From assembly GCF_002005225.1 (NCBI RefSeq), contig NZ_CP019724.1, positions 3,412,501-3,476,500 of the forward strand: a DNA stretch of 64,000 bases, read 5' to 3'. The notes under the pieces are model-generated. The model saw only the letters and a list, made by a program, of their open reading frames with translations. It was not told where the DNA came from and ran no database searches. Origin of the DNA: Streptomyces pactum. Its GTDB lineage: Bacteria > Actinomycetota > Actinomycetes > Streptomycetales > Streptomycetaceae. This document shows, in pieces, positions 1 to 10,448 of this stretch. Each line of letters begins with the position of its first letter. The stretch's first letter is position 1. Both the position numbers and the translations under genes were made by a program.

Positions 1-107
1 GGCTGCTGGCGGTGCTGGGCGTCGTGGCGATCACGGTGCTCGGCTCCCTGGCGGCGCGCCGACAGGCCCCGGACACACCGATGCGGGCCTTGCGCCTACC
101 TCGCTGA
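1..107 (+). CDS. C-terminal end of a membrane protein (partial)
   Basis: Only the last 34 codons are present, read in the frame starting at base 3 and ending in TGA at 105-107. The peptide begins with a hydrophobic run (LLAVLGVVAITVLGSLAA) followed by a short Arg-rich tail, as expected of a final membrane helix with a cytoplasmic end. An ABC permease or MFS transporter would fit, but the family cannot be decided from this much sequence. Confidence 0.6.
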   Translation, partial: LLAVLGVVAITVLGSLAARRQAPDTPMRALRLPR

Positions 108-214
108 CCTGCGCCTTTCCCGACTGCACAGGCCATTGTCAGTCCCCTGCGGTAGCTTCCGAAGTGCGAGGCGCGAAGACGCGCACGAAGGGACGCCACA
201 GGGGTGGGTGGACG

Positions 215-1219
215 ATGACCAACGGCACCGTGACACCGGAGCTGGACTCCGCGCTGGAGAAGCACCGGGTCGAGCTGACGGGGTACTGCTACCGGATGCT
301 CGGCTCCTCCTTCGAGGCCGAGGACGCGGTCCAGGACACCCTGGTCCGCGCCTGGCGGAGCTACGACAAGTTCGAGGGCCGCTCCAGCCTCCGCTCCTGG
401 CTCTACCGCATCGCGACCAACGTCTGCCTGGACATGCTGACCGCGGGCAACAAGCGGGCCCGCCCGATGGACCTGACGGACTCCACGCCGCTCGCCCAGG
501 CCGCCCTGTCCCCCCGCCCGGACCACACCTGGCTGGAGCCGATGCCGGACGCCCGCGTACTGCCCTCGACCGCCGACCCGGCCGAGGCCGCCGTCGCCAA
601 GGAGTCGGTGCGGCTCGCGTTCATGGCCGCGCTCCAGCAGTTGCCGCCCAAGCAGCGGGCGGTGCTGATCCTGCGCGAGGTGCTGGCGTGGAAGGCGAGC
701 GAGGTCGCCGAGCTGCTCGGCACCACGGTCGCGTCGGTCAACAGCGCCCTGCAGCGCGCCCGCGCGACCCTCGCCGAGCGGGAGGAGCGGGGCGACGCCG
801 CGACGGTGTCGGACCCGCTGGACGAGGAGCAGCAAAAGCTCCTGGAGCGCTACGTCACGGCCTTCGAGGGCTACGACATGACGGCGCTGACGGCGCTGCT
901 GCACGAGGACGCCGTCATGACGATGCCGCCGTTCGACCTGTGGCTGGCCGGCCCGTCGGACATCACCGGCTTCATGACGACGCTCGGCGCCGCGTGCGCG
1001 AACTCGCGGCTGGTGCCGGTCAGTGCCAACGGGCTGCCCGCCTTCGCGCACTACAAGCCGGACCCGGAGGCGGGCGGCTACGCCCCGTGGGCGGTCCAGG
1101 TGCTGGAGATCTCAGACGGCCGCATCACCGGGTTCCACTGCTTCCTGGACACCAAGCGGTGGTTCCCGCTGTTCGACCTGCCGCTCCGTCTCGAAGCGGA
1201 GACCGACGAGGTCCAGTAG
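215..1219 (+). CDS. ECF sigma factor with C-terminal SnoaL-like domain
   Basis: A 334-residue sigma-70 family factor. Region 2 lies near residues 15-85 (YCYRMLGSSFEAEDAVQDTLVRAW) and region 4 near 145-200 (LPPKQRAVLILREVLAWKASEVAELL). About 110 residues beyond region 4 (LLERYVTAFEGYDMTALTALLHEDAVM onward) match the SnoaL-like fold carried by the long ECF group usually annotated as TIGR02960/SigX5-like. In such factors the extension replaces a separate anti-sigma and modulates activity. The start is the ATG at 215, four bases after a G-rich ribosome site (GGGGTGGGTGG). A longer in-frame reading from 164 has no better signal. The 3' end overlaps the antisense STAS gene by 108 bases. Target genes are unknown. 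Confidence 0.88.
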   Translation: MTNGTVTPELDSALEKHRVELTGYCYRMLGSSFEAEDAVQDTLVRAWRSYDKFEGRSSLRSWLYRIATNVCLDMLTAGNKRARPMDLTDSTPLAQAALSPRPDHTWLEPMPDARVLPSTADPAEAAVAKESVRLAFMAALQQLPPKQRAVLILREVLAWKASEVAELLGTTVASVNSALQRARATLAEREERGDAATVSDPLDEEQQKLLERYVTAFEGYDMTALTALLHEDAVMTMPPFDLWLAGPSDITGFMTTLGAACANSRLVPVSANGLPAFAHYKPDPEAGGYAPWAVQVLEISDGRITGFHCFLDTKRWFPLFDLPLRLEAETDEVQ

Positions 1220-1498
1220 GGCGTGCAGGGCGGGGTCGGGGTCGCGCAGCCGGATCCGGCCCCCGGCCCGCCGGGCGGTGAGCTCCAGGCGGGCCAGCAG
1301 GTCCACGACGGCGAGCCCCGGCGGTCCCAGCCCGCCGACGTCGCAGACGACCACCCCGGCCCGGGTACTTTCCAGCAGCGCGCGCACCTCGTCGCAGAGC
1401 CGGGGTGTCTCCCCTCGGGAGACAGGCCCCGGCAGCACGAGTACGGCGGGTGTCACGGCGTCCACGTGCGGTAGACCCCGCATGTGGACGGAAGTCAT
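1112..1498 (-). CDS. STAS-domain protein (anti-sigma antagonist-like)
   Basis: A 128-residue single-domain STAS protein. The centre (GVVVCDVGGLGPPGLAVVDLLARLELTARR) and the end (ALHALLDLVGL) carry the strand-helix pattern of the family. The usual phosphorylatable Ser/Thr at the tip of the D-(S/T) motif is not present: the run reads DVGGLGPPG. Many Streptomyces STAS proteins are similarly degenerate. It lies tail-to-tail with the preceding sigma factor and shares 108 bp of coding sequence with it. The start could be 1498 or the internal ATG at 1483, and neither has a strong ribosome site. A role in a partner-switch is inference only. Confidence 0.65.
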   Translation of the reverse strand: MTSVHMRGLPHVDAVTPAVLVLPGPVSRGETPRLCDEVRALLESTRAGVVVCDVGGLGPPGLAVVDLLARLELTARRAGGRIRLRDPDPALHALLDLVGLRFETERQVEQREPPLGVQEAVEPGDAAV

Positions 1499-1624
1499 CG
1501 GTGCCCGCCATCAGAGATCACATTGACGTGCGCACACCCTCCACCCGATGGTTTGCTGTATGCCCCACGTATCCCCTCCCCGCGCCGTGCCGTTCCAGAC
1601 CCGTCCGCTCGGCGGGGAGGTGCC

Positions 1625-2545
1625 GTGCAGGGGGTGCTGACCGGCTTCGCGGTCATCGCGGTCGTCATCGCGGTCGGCTATGTGCTGGGGCTGCGGGGCC
1701 ACCTCGGTCCCCAGGGGCGCGAGGTGCTGACCAAGCTCGCCTTCCACGTGGCCTCACCGGCCCTGCTGTTCACCACACTGGCGACGGCCGACCTGTCGGT
1801 GGTCTTCTCCAGCAGGCTCCTGGTCACGGCGCTGTCCACGGTGGCCGTGGCCGGTGTCTTCGTCGCGGTGGGGGCCGCACGGGGCTGGGGCGTGGGCCGG
1901 ACGACGATCGGCGCGCTCTGCTCCGGTTACGTCAACTCCGGCAACCTCGGCATCCCGATCGCCGTGTACGTCCTGGGCGACGCCTCGCTGGTGGCGCCGG
2001 TGCTGCTGTTCCAGTTGGTGCTGGTGACGCCGGTGGCGGTGACGGTCCTGGACCTGTCGGGAGGGGGCGGCAAGGGCCCGCTGTGGCGGGTGCTGCTGAC
2101 GCCGCTGCGCAATCCGATAGCGCTGGGCTCGCTCGCCGGGGTCGCGGTCGCCGCGAGCGGTCTGCGGATACCCGACCCGGTCATGGACCCGGTGACCCTG
2201 ATCGGCAACATGTCCGTCCCGGCGGTGCTGATGGCCTTCGGCATCTCCCTGTGCGGTTCCACGATGCCGCTGCGGGGCGTGGAACGGCGGCCGGTACTGC
2301 TCTCCGTGGCGTTGAAGACGGTGGGGCAGCCTGCGGTGGCCTGGGCGCTGGCGTACGGGGTGTTCGGGCTGCGGGGCGCGCAACTCCTGGACGTGGTGGT
2401 GACGTCGGCGCTGCCCGCGGCGCAGAACCTGTACACGTACGCGTCGACCTACGGGGTGGGCGAGCGGCTGGCGCGGGACGCGATCCTGGTGTCGACGGTG
2501 GTCTCGGTGCCGGTGCTGGTGGGGGTGGCGGCGGTGCTGGGGTGA
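1625..2545 (+). CDS. AEC-family transporter (auxin efflux carrier type)
   Basis: A 306-residue membrane protein of the AEC/bile-arsenite-riboflavin superfamily, which exports small organic anions such as malonate or auxin-like compounds. About ten hydrophobic segments are visible. The typical family motifs are GYVNSGNLGIPIAVYVLGD near residue 105 and ALPAAQNLYTYA near 265. The start is the GTG at 1625, four bases after GGGGAGG. The longer in-frame reading adds a hydrophilic stretch not seen in the family. The substrate cannot be told from sequence. The stop is one base from the convergent Uma2 gene. Confidence 0.85.
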   Translation: MQGVLTGFAVIAVVIAVGYVLGLRGHLGPQGREVLTKLAFHVASPALLFTTLATADLSVVFSSRLLVTALSTVAVAGVFVAVGAARGWGVGRTTIGALCSGYVNSGNLGIPIAVYVLGDASLVAPVLLFQLVLVTPVAVTVLDLSGGGGKGPLWRVLLTPLRNPIALGSLAGVAVAASGLRIPDPVMDPVTLIGNMSVPAVLMAFGISLCGSTMPLRGVERRPVLLSVALKTVGQPAVAWALAYGVFGLRGAQLLDVVVTSALPAAQNLYTYASTYGVGERLARDAILVSTVVSVPVLVGVAAVLG

Positions 2546-2546
2546 G

Positions 2547-3131
2547 TCAGGACTCGGGGAACTCGCCGGTGTCGATGGTCAGGTCGAAGGGGGCGGGGAG
2601 GGTGAGCGGATCGCCGAACTTGGCGGCGCTCAGTACCCGGTAGACGTCCCCCTTCGGTTCACCGTAGAGCGTGGCGGTGGGGCCGCCGGGAGCCCAGCGG
2701 TCGACGAGGAGGTAGAACGGGATCCCGGCGGTCGCATAGGCGGCGGGCTTGCTGACGCGGTCGTGGCGGGCGTTGGACTTCGAGGTGACCTCGACGACGA
2801 GTTCCGCGAGGGCGGCGGGGATGTGGGTGTCGGACTCGGTGTGATCGGGCAACGGTGTGACCACAAGGTCTGGGATGAGCATCCCGAGGCGGGACGGAAC
2901 GGCGATCGCCAGTGTCTGGAAGATCTCCCAGTCCTCCGGGATCGCCGAGTACAGACGACGCTGGATGCGTGCGGCGATTACGTTGTGAGGCAGTCCCGGA
3001 GCAGGTGACACGGTGATGATCCCCTCGATGATCTCCACCTTGCTGCCCTCGGGCCATTCCATCTCCTCCCAGAACCGGACGAGGTCGTCCCAGTTCTGGT
3101 CGGGCTCCTCGCTCACGGTGAGTGCGCTCAT
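2547..3131 (-). CDS. Uma2-family (DUF820) putative restriction endonuclease-like protein
   Basis: A 194-residue member of the Uma2/DUF820 family, which has a PD-(D/E)XK nuclease fold and is abundant in actinobacteria and cyanobacteria. Visible motifs are VEIIEGIITVSPAP near residue 35, IPDLVV near 90, and ELVVEVTSKSNARHD plus KPAAYATAGIPFYLLVD near 115-145. These supply the expected acidic and Lys residues. The ribosome site TAGGAGAA precedes the ATG. The cellular role of these proteins is not established. The gene stands alone between an AEC transporter and the thymidine phosphorylase terminator. Confidence 0.85.
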   Translation of the reverse strand: MSALTVSEEPDQNWDDLVRFWEEMEWPEGSKVEIIEGIITVSPAPGLPHNVIAARIQRRLYSAIPEDWEIFQTLAIAVPSRLGMLIPDLVVTPLPDHTESDTHIPAALAELVVEVTSKSNARHDRVSKPAAYATAGIPFYLLVDRWAPGGPTATLYGEPKGDVYRVLSAAKFGDPLTLPAPFDLTIDTGEFPES

Positions 3132-3171
3132 AACGGTTCTCCTACCGGTGCGTCACCGATCCCAGCATGCC

Positions 3172-3205
3172 GAACGGGACCGGTGGAGGTCCACCGGTCC
3201 CGTTC
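3172..3205. terminator. Hairpin terminator after thymidine phosphorylase
   Basis: Perfect 15-bp arms (GAACGGGACCGGTGG at 3172-3186 and its complement at 3191-3205) with a 4-base loop, just beyond the deoA stop. There is no U-tract, as is usual in Streptomyces. It closes the nucleoside salvage operon. Confidence 0.75.
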
Positions 3206-3227
3206 ACCCGATCGGGGAAACGCCTGA

Positions 3228-4511
3228 TCAGGCGATACGTTCCAGCACCACCGGCGACGCCGTGCAGTCCGTGCCCGCCGGGGCGACGTCGTACGAACCC
3301 TCCACCGCCGCGAGCGCGTACTCGAAGCGGTCCGGGGTGTCGGTGTGGAGGGTCAGGAGGGGCTGGCCCTCGGTGACCGTGTCGCCGGGCTTGGCGTGGA
3401 GTTCGACGCCCGCGGCGGCCTGCACCGGGTCCTCCTTGCGGGCGCGGCCCGCGCCCAGGCGCCAGGCGGCGACGCCGATGTCGTAGGCGTCGAGGCGGGT
3501 CAGGACACCGGAGGCGCCCGCCTTGATCACGTGCTGCTCCTTCGACGTGGGCAGGGCCGCGTCCGGGTCGCCGCCCTGCGCCGCGATCATGCGCCGCCAG
3601 ACGTCCATCGCGGAGCCGTCGGCCAGGGCCTTCGCCGGGTCGGCGTCCGGCAGGCCCGCCGCAGCCAGCATCTCGCGGGCCAGGGCGAGGGTCAGCTCGA
3701 CCACGTCGGAGGGGCCGCCGCCGGCCAGGACCTCGACCGACTCGCGGACCTCCAGGGCGTTGCCTGCCGTGAGGCCGAGCGGGGTGGCCATGTCGGTGAG
3801 CAGGGCGACGGTCTTCACGCCGTGGTCGGTGCCGAGGCCGACCATCGTGGAGGCCAGCTCGCGGGCGTCCTCGATGGTCTTCATGAAGGCGCCGCTGCCC
3901 ACCTTCACGTCCAGGACCAGGGAGCCGGTGCCCTCGGCGATCTTCTTCGACATGATGGAGGAGGCGATGAGCGGGATCGCCTCGACCGTGCCGGTGACGT
4001 CCCGCAGGGCGTACAGCTTCTTGTCGGCGGGGGCGAGGCCGTCACCGGCCGCGCAGATCACCGCGCCGGTGCCGTCCAGGACGTTCAGCATCTCCTCGTT
4101 GGACAGGAGCGCGCGCCAGCCCGGGATCGACTCCAGCTTGTCCAGGGTGCCGCCGGTGTGGCCGAGGCCCCGGCCGGAGAGCTGCGGGACGGCCGCGCCG
4201 CAGGCCGCGACCAGCGGCGCGAGCGGCAGCGTGATCTTGTCGCCGACGCCGCCGGTGGAGTGCTTGTCGGCGGTCGGGCGGGACAGGGACGAGAAGTCCA
4301 TGCGCTCGCCGGAGGCGATCATCGCGGCCGTCCAGCGGGCGATCTCACCCCGGTTCATGCCGTTGAGCAGGATCGCCATCGCGAGCGACGACATCTGCTC
4401 GTCGGCCACCTCGCCGCGCGTGTACGCGTCGATGACCCAGTCGATCTGCTCGGCGCTGAGTTCGCCGCGGTCCCGCTTGGTGCGGATGACGGAGATGACG
4501 TCCATGGCCAT
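3228..4511 (-). CDS. deoA: Thymidine phosphorylase
   Basis: A 427-residue pyrimidine-nucleoside phosphorylase that splits thymidine or deoxyuridine with phosphate into the base and deoxyribose-1-phosphate. The phosphorylase signature SGRGLGHTGGTLDKLE lies near residue 112. KHSTGGVGDK near 83 and SSIMSKKIAEG near 185 match the substrate and phosphate loops. The C-terminal barrel-sandwich domain occupies roughly residues 340-427. It is the last gene of a row from the ABC ATPase through two permeases and cytidine deaminase, 21 bases after the deaminase stop. Ribosome site AAGGAAAG. A second ATG two codons in is a possible start. It likely acts on nucleosides imported by the same operon. Confidence 0.95.
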   Translation of the reverse strand: MAMDVISVIRTKRDRGELSAEQIDWVIDAYTRGEVADEQMSSLAMAILLNGMNRGEIARWTAAMIASGERMDFSSLSRPTADKHSTGGVGDKITLPLAPLVAACGAAVPQLSGRGLGHTGGTLDKLESIPGWRALLSNEEMLNVLDGTGAVICAAGDGLAPADKKLYALRDVTGTVEAIPLIASSIMSKKIAEGTGSLVLDVKVGSGAFMKTIEDARELASTMVGLGTDHGVKTVALLTDMATPLGLTAGNALEVRESVEVLAGGGPSDVVELTLALAREMLAAAGLPDADPAKALADGSAMDVWRRMIAAQGGDPDAALPTSKEQHVIKAGASGVLTRLDAYDIGVAAWRLGAGRARKEDPVQAAAGVELHAKPGDTVTEGQPLLTLHTDTPDRFEYALAAVEGSYDVAPAGTDCTASPVVLERIA

Positions 4512-4532
4512 GTCTGGCTTTCCTTACGGGAG

Positions 4533-4925
4533 TTACTTGGTGAGGTGGTCGGGGCCGAAGGCCTGCGGGAGCATCTCCGACAGGGGCAGGACCCCGGCGG
4601 GGGTCTCCAGGAGCATCTCCGCCCCGCCGAACTCGTACAGGAGCTGCCGGCAGCGGCCGCACGGCACGAGGACCTCGCCGCGGCCGTCGACGCAGACGAA
4701 GTGCGTCAGCCGGCCGCCGCCGGTGAGCTGCAACTGGGAGACGAGCCCGCACTCGGCGCACAGGCCGATGCCGTAGCTGGCGTTCTCCACGTTGCAGCCG
4801 GTGACGGTGCGGCCGTCGTCGACCAGGGCGGCCGCGCCGACGGCGTACCCGGAGTACGGGGCGTAGGCCTGGGCCATCGCCTCGCGGGCCGCCGTGCGCA
4901 GCGCGCCCCAGTCGACGCCGGTCAC
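4533..4925 (-). CDS. cdd: Cytidine deaminase
   Basis: A 130-residue homotetrameric-type cytidine deaminase that converts cytidine or deoxycytidine to uridine or deoxyuridine. Zinc ligands and the catalytic Glu are in GLCAECGLVSQ (residues 54-64) and PCGRCRQ (88-94). YSGYAVGAA and CNVENASYG are the substrate-binding motifs. The GTG start overlaps the permease stop in a GTGA junction, so translation is probably coupled. It feeds uridine-type substrates to the next gene, deoA. Confidence 0.95.
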   Translation of the reverse strand: MTGVDWGALRTAAREAMAQAYAPYSGYAVGAAALVDDGRTVTGCNVENASYGIGLCAECGLVSQLQLTGGGRLTHFVCVDGRGEVLVPCGRCRQLLYEFGGAEMLLETPAGVLPLSEMLPQAFGPDHLTK

Positions 4926-6187
4926 TTGCCCTGTCCCTTCCGGTACTGCATGCCGTTCGCCTTCGGCATGCGCAGACGCTGTGCGGACAGCGCGAGGACG
5001 ACGAGGGTGACGACGTACGGCGTGGCGGAGACGACCTGGTTGGGAACGTCGTCCGTGGTGGCGTACCAGGCGAAGACCAGGGCGCCGATGACCACGGTGA
5101 TCGCGGCCTTGACGTACTTCTTGCGGATCGCCAGCCAGATGGCGCCGGCGACCAGCAGCAGCGCGCCGAGCAGCAGCAGGGCGTGCACGTTGGCGGAGCC
5201 GCCGCGCAGGTTGAGGCTGTCGGTGTAGCCGAAGAGGCCGGCGCCGATGGCGAGGCCGCCCGGCATCCAGTTGCCGAAGATCATCGCCGCCAGGCCGATG
5301 TAGCCGCGGCCGCTGGTCTGGCCCTCCAGGTAGAAGGGGTTGGCCACGATGGACAGGAAGACGCCGCCGAGGCCGGCCAGACCGCCGGAGATGATCACGG
5401 CGAGGTACTTGTACTTGTAGACGTTGACGCCGAGGGACTCGGCGGCGATCGGGTTCTCGCCGCAGGAGCGCAGCCGGAGGCCGAACGGGGTGCGCCACAG
5501 GATGTACCAGCTCGCGGGGATCAGGCCGACCGCGATCAGGGTGAGCCAGGAGACGTCGGTGACCAGGCCGCCGAGCAGGCCGGCGATGTCCGAGACGAAG
5601 AACCAGTGCTGGTCGTTGAGTTTCTCCAGGCCGCTGGAGAGCCCTGGCACCGAGAAGTGGCCCAGCGAGTCGACCGGCGGGGACTGCTTGGCGGAGCCGC
5701 CCTGGTGGCCCTCGAAGGCGAGCGGGGCGAGGTAGCGGGTGGCGCCCAGGGCGAGGATGTTGATGGCCACACCGGAGACGATGTGGTTGACGTTGAAGGT
5801 GATCGTGACGATCGCGTGCAGCAGGCCGCCGAGCGCGCCGCCGACGATGCCCATCAGGACGCCGGTCCACGGGCCCCACTGGAAGCCGGCCCAGGCGCCG
5901 AACCAGGTGCCGAGGATCAGCATGCCCTCGAGGCCGATGTTGATCACGCCCGCGCGCTCCGCCCACAGGCCGCCGAGACCGGCCAGGCCGATCGGGACGG
6001 CGAGCTGGAGCGCGGTGGACATCTGGCTGACGTTGGTGATGCCGTTGGCGCCGGTGATGAGGCGGACGATGGAGGTCAGTGCCAGGGCACCGGCGATGAT
6101 CAGCAACAGGACGGGCAGTGAGATCCGGCGGCCGGCCGGCGCCCCGTGCTCCAGCGTGGGCTGGTTGAGGTCGGTTGCGGTGGTCAT
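4922..6187 (-). CDS. ABC transporter permease, nucleoside/BMP type (second)
   Basis: A 421-residue inner-membrane permease of the BPD_transp_2 (LivM/RbsC-like) family that works with BMP lipoproteins in nucleoside uptake. Family motifs are RAGVINIGLEGMLILG near residue 80, SGVAINILALGATRYL, and SCGENPIAAESLGVNVYKYKY near 245. About ten hydrophobic segments are visible. The ATG at 6187 forms an ATGA overlap with the first permease. A longer in-frame reading from 6409 would lie inside that permease and is rejected. It ends in a GTGA overlap with cdd. Confidence 0.92.
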   Translation of the reverse strand: MTTATDLNQPTLEHGAPAGRRISLPVLLLIIAGALALTSIVRLITGANGITNVSQMSTALQLAVPIGLAGLGGLWAERAGVINIGLEGMLILGTWFGAWAGFQWGPWTGVLMGIVGGALGGLLHAIVTITFNVNHIVSGVAINILALGATRYLAPLAFEGHQGGSAKQSPPVDSLGHFSVPGLSSGLEKLNDQHWFFVSDIAGLLGGLVTDVSWLTLIAVGLIPASWYILWRTPFGLRLRSCGENPIAAESLGVNVYKYKYLAVIISGGLAGLGGVFLSIVANPFYLEGQTSGRGYIGLAAMIFGNWMPGGLAIGAGLFGYTDSLNLRGGSANVHALLLLGALLLVAGAIWLAIRKKYVKAAITVVIGALVFAWYATTDDVPNQVVSATPYVVTLVVLALSAQRLRMPKANGMQYRKGQGK

Positions 6188-7307
6188 CGGCCAGCCACCT
6201 CCTTCTTGGTGTTGTCGGTGGCGCCGAGGACGTGACCGGCGGCCAGCTCCGCGCCCACGCGGCGCTGCTGGCGGCGCAGGCCCCACTCGCGGACGGCCTC
6301 GTAGGAGACGACGACGGAGAGGACGATCAGGCCCTGCATGATGACCGCGATCTCCTTGTCGTAGCCGTGGAAGTCCAGCTCGGGCGAGGCCTTGTCGAGC
6401 CAGGCCCACAGCAGGGCGGCGAAGGCGATGCCGACCGGGCTGTTGCGGCCGAGCAGGGCGATGCCGATGCCGAGGAAGCCGATGCCGGTGGGGAAGTTGA
6501 GGCTGTAGGTGTGGGTGTCGCCGAGCAGGATGGGCAGGCCCGCGAGTCCGGCGAGGCCGCCGGAGAGGAGCATCGCGGTGAGCACCATGCGCTTGGGGTT
6601 GACGCCGCTGGCCGCGGCGGCGGACTCGGAGGCACCGGAGGCGCGCAGGTCGAAGCCGAAGCGGGTGCGGTTGAGGACGACCCAGTAGCCGATGCCGAGC
6701 AGCAGGGCGAGGATCACCAGGCCGTAGATCTCGCCTGCCGCGCCCATGTCGATGCCGGGGACCCAGCCGGACTCGTGCATCTCACCGGTGGTGTTGTTGT
6801 TGCCGATCTTGACGCCGAAGACGTCCGGCAGCCACAGGTAGCCGATGACGGAGGTGGCGATGGCGTTCAGCATGATCGTCGCGACGACCTCGCTGACGCC
6901 GCGGGTCACCTTGAGGACACCGGCGATGCCGGACCAGAAGGCGCCGGTGAGGACGGCGGTCAGCAGGAGCAGCGGGATCTGGAGGGCGGCCGGCAGGTTG
7001 GCGTGGGCGCCGACGATCGCGGCCATCATGGCGGCGAGCTGGTACTGGCCGTCGACGCCGATGTTGAACAGGTTCATCCGGAAGCCGACGGCCACCGCGA
7101 GGGCCGCGATGTAGTACATCGACGCCTGGTTGATGATCAGGACCTGGATGTCGGAGAATCCGGCCTGCTCGAACATCAGGGCGAACGGTTCGACCGGGTT
7201 CTTGCCCGAGGCGATCAGGACGATCGCGCTCAGCACGAAGGCCACGGCGAGCGCGATGACCGGACCGGCCACCGCGAGGAGCACGCGCTCCTTGTCGAAC
7301 TTCTTCA

Positions 7308-7308
<1 letters not shown>
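6184..7308 (-). CDS. ABC transporter permease, nucleoside/BMP type (first)
   Basis: A 374-residue permease, the partner of the next gene product. GFRMNLFNIGVDGQYQLAAM (about residue 78) and GVSEVVATIMLNAIA (about 140) are typical of the YufP/NupP branch. RASGASESAAAASGVNPKR is the cytoplasmic coupling loop. The start is the ATG at 7308, in an ATGA overlap with the ATPase stop, so ATPase, permease and permease form a tightly coupled unit. The two permeases probably make a heterodimer. Confidence 0.92.
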
Positions 7309-8897
<1,589 letters not shown>

Positions 8898-8973
8898 CGA
8901 TTCGTTGACCGCCGCTCCGGCCGGAGGGCTGCTGGACGCGTTGATGGCGCACTCTCCTGGGGACGGGGGCCGT

Positions 8974-8985
8974 CTACGCGCGTAG
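8974..8985. promoter_or_regulatory. Palindromic operator-like site before the ABC operon
   Basis: The perfect 12-bp palindrome CTACGCGCGTAG lies about 30 bases before the ATPase coding region. The same core occurs in the promoters of both BMP lipoprotein genes, which makes it a likely regulator site for the whole nucleoside uptake set. The regulator itself is not recognisable in this window. Confidence 0.65.
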
Positions 8986-9025
8986 CGCCCCTACGGCATC
9001 TAAAAGCGGCGGCGGCACATCGACA

Positions 9026-9074
9026 CGACGGGGTACGGGGAGGGACCCGGAGGCGTCCTCCCCGTACCCCGTCG
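9026..9074. terminator. Hairpin terminator between BMP lipoprotein 1 and the ABC operon
   Basis: Perfect 18-bp arms (9026-9043 and 9057-9074) around a 13-base loop, located just downstream of the first BMP gene and upstream of the ATPase promoter region. It should insulate the abundant lipoprotein transcript from the transporter operon. Confidence 0.85.
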
Positions 9075-9122
9075 AGCGGTGCGACCACCGCGGTTACACG
9101 CTGTTCGAGGTACTGCTGGTGC

Positions 9123-10172
9123 CTAGCTGCTCTTGACCTTGATCTCGCCGCTGATGATCTTCTCCTTGGCCGTCTTGATGGCTGCCTGGAGCTCGGCGTT
9201 GTCCGCGAACTTCGGGTTGGAGTCCGAAAGGCCGACCTCACCGGACTTCAGATCGCCCCGAACGATACCGGTCTCGGGCTTGCCGTCCTCGACCGACTTC
9301 GCGAGGTTGTACACCGCCTTGGCGACGTCCTTGGTGGCCGAAGTCAGGATGTGGTCCTTGTACTTCGCGAGGGCGTCCTGCTTGTACTGGTCGGAGTCGA
9401 CGCCGATCGCCCAGACCTCGTTGGCGGCGGCGGCCTCGATCACGCCCTGGCCGGAGAGACCGGCCGCCGCGAACACCACGTCGGCCTTCTTCTCGATCTG
9501 GCCCTCGGCGGCGGTCTCGCCCTTGTCGGGGCTGGAGAAGCCGCCCTCCTCGGCGGTCTGCGTCAGGTACTGCGAGATCACCTTGACCTTGGGGTCGGTG
9601 TCCTTGACGCCCTGCTCGTAGCCGGCCTGGAACTTGTGGATCAGCGGGATGTCCACGCCGCCCACGAAGCCGACCGTGTTGGTCTTGGTGCTCTTGGCGG
9701 CGGCGACACCGGCGAGGTAGGAGGCCTGCTCCTCGTTGAAGACGAGGTCGGCCACGTTCTCCGCCTCGATCGTGGCGTCGTCCACGATGCCGAAGGTGGT
9801 GTCCGGGTACTTCTCGGCGGCGCTCTTCAGCGCGGCGGCGTACGCGTAGCCGACGCCGACGACCGGGTTGTAGCCCTGCTTGGCCAGGGAGACCAGGCGC
9901 TGCTCCTTGTCGGCGTTGGTCTCGCCGTCGGTGGGCTCGATGTCGGCGGTCTCGTAGCCGAACTCCTTCTTCGCCTGCTCGAGGCCCGCGTACGCGGCGT
10001 CGTTGAAGGACTGGTCGCCCTTGCCGCCGACGTCGTACGCGATGGCGAGGCCCTTGTCGCCCTTGGACTCCGACGACCCGGAGGAGGTCGAGGTGCCACC
10101 GCAGGCGGAGAGGGCGAGGGCCAGGGAGGCGGTCGCTGCGCCTGCGACCGTGATCCGGGAAATCCGGCGCAT
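9123..10172 (-). CDS. BMP-family nucleoside-binding lipoprotein 1
   Basis: A 349-residue extracytoplasmic substrate-binding lipoprotein of the BMP/Med (PnrA-like) family. The signal peptide ends in the lipobox LSAC with Cys at about residue 24, followed by a Ser/Gly linker. Typical BMP features are YDVGGKGDQSFNDAAY, GFVGGVDIPLIHKF near 170 and WAIGVDSDQYKQ near 270. AGGAG lies eight bases before the ATG. It is a close paralogue of the next upstream gene and presumably delivers purine or pyrimidine nucleosides to the ABC transporter encoded downstream. It has its own promoter and terminator. Confidence 0.94.
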   Translation of the reverse strand: MRRISRITVAGAATASLALALSACGGTSTSSGSSESKGDKGLAIAYDVGGKGDQSFNDAAYAGLEQAKKEFGYETADIEPTDGETNADKEQRLVSLAKQGYNPVVGVGYAYAAALKSAAEKYPDTTFGIVDDATIEAENVADLVFNEEQASYLAGVAAAKSTKTNTVGFVGGVDIPLIHKFQAGYEQGVKDTDPKVKVISQYLTQTAEEGGFSSPDKGETAAEGQIEKKADVVFAAAGLSGQGVIEAAAANEVWAIGVDSDQYKQDALAKYKDHILTSATKDVAKAVYNLAKSVEDGKPETGIVRGDLKSGEVGLSDSNPKFADNAELQAAIKTAKEKIISGEIKVKSS

Positions 10173-10235
10173 GTCTGGTGCTCCTGTCGTACAAGCGCCG
10201 GGGACGGATTCGGGTACGGCGCTGGCTTTCGCCGC

Positions 10236-10264
10236 AGATTAACGCGCGTAGACCTGCCTGAAAA
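10236..10264 (-). promoter_or_regulatory. Promoter with embedded operator, BMP lipoprotein 1
   Basis: On the minus strand a -35-like TTTTCA (10259-10264) and a -10 TAATCT (10236-10241) are separated by 17 bases. The motif TCTACGCGCGTTAAT (10238-10252) fills the spacer and overlaps the -10, an arrangement expected of a repressor site. Confidence 0.6.
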
Positions 10265-10384
10265 CCCCTTCTGTCCTTCTTGTTATCCGCCCGTGAGCAA
10301 GGCACCGCCGACGGGCCCGCGGGGCTTGCCGGACGCAAACGGAGGGTGGCTGAGGGTGACGCCGGGCGCCTCGCCGCGGCATGC

Positions 10385-10421
10385 CGAAGCGGGCGGGCGC
10401 CCTGGGCACCCGCCCGCTTCG
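10385..10421. terminator. Hairpin terminator after BMP lipoprotein 2
   Basis: 13-bp arms (CGAAGCGGGCGGG at 10385-10397 and its complement at 10409-10421) just beyond the stop of the second lipoprotein gene. Confidence 0.75.
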
Positions 10422-10448
10422 TCGCGGATTCGCGTCGTTCCGGCGGGG

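Noticed and set aside
1405..2643. A 412-codon frame overlapping the AEC transporter on the same strand
   Set aside because: Gly/Arg-rich out-of-frame reading of the transporter gene.
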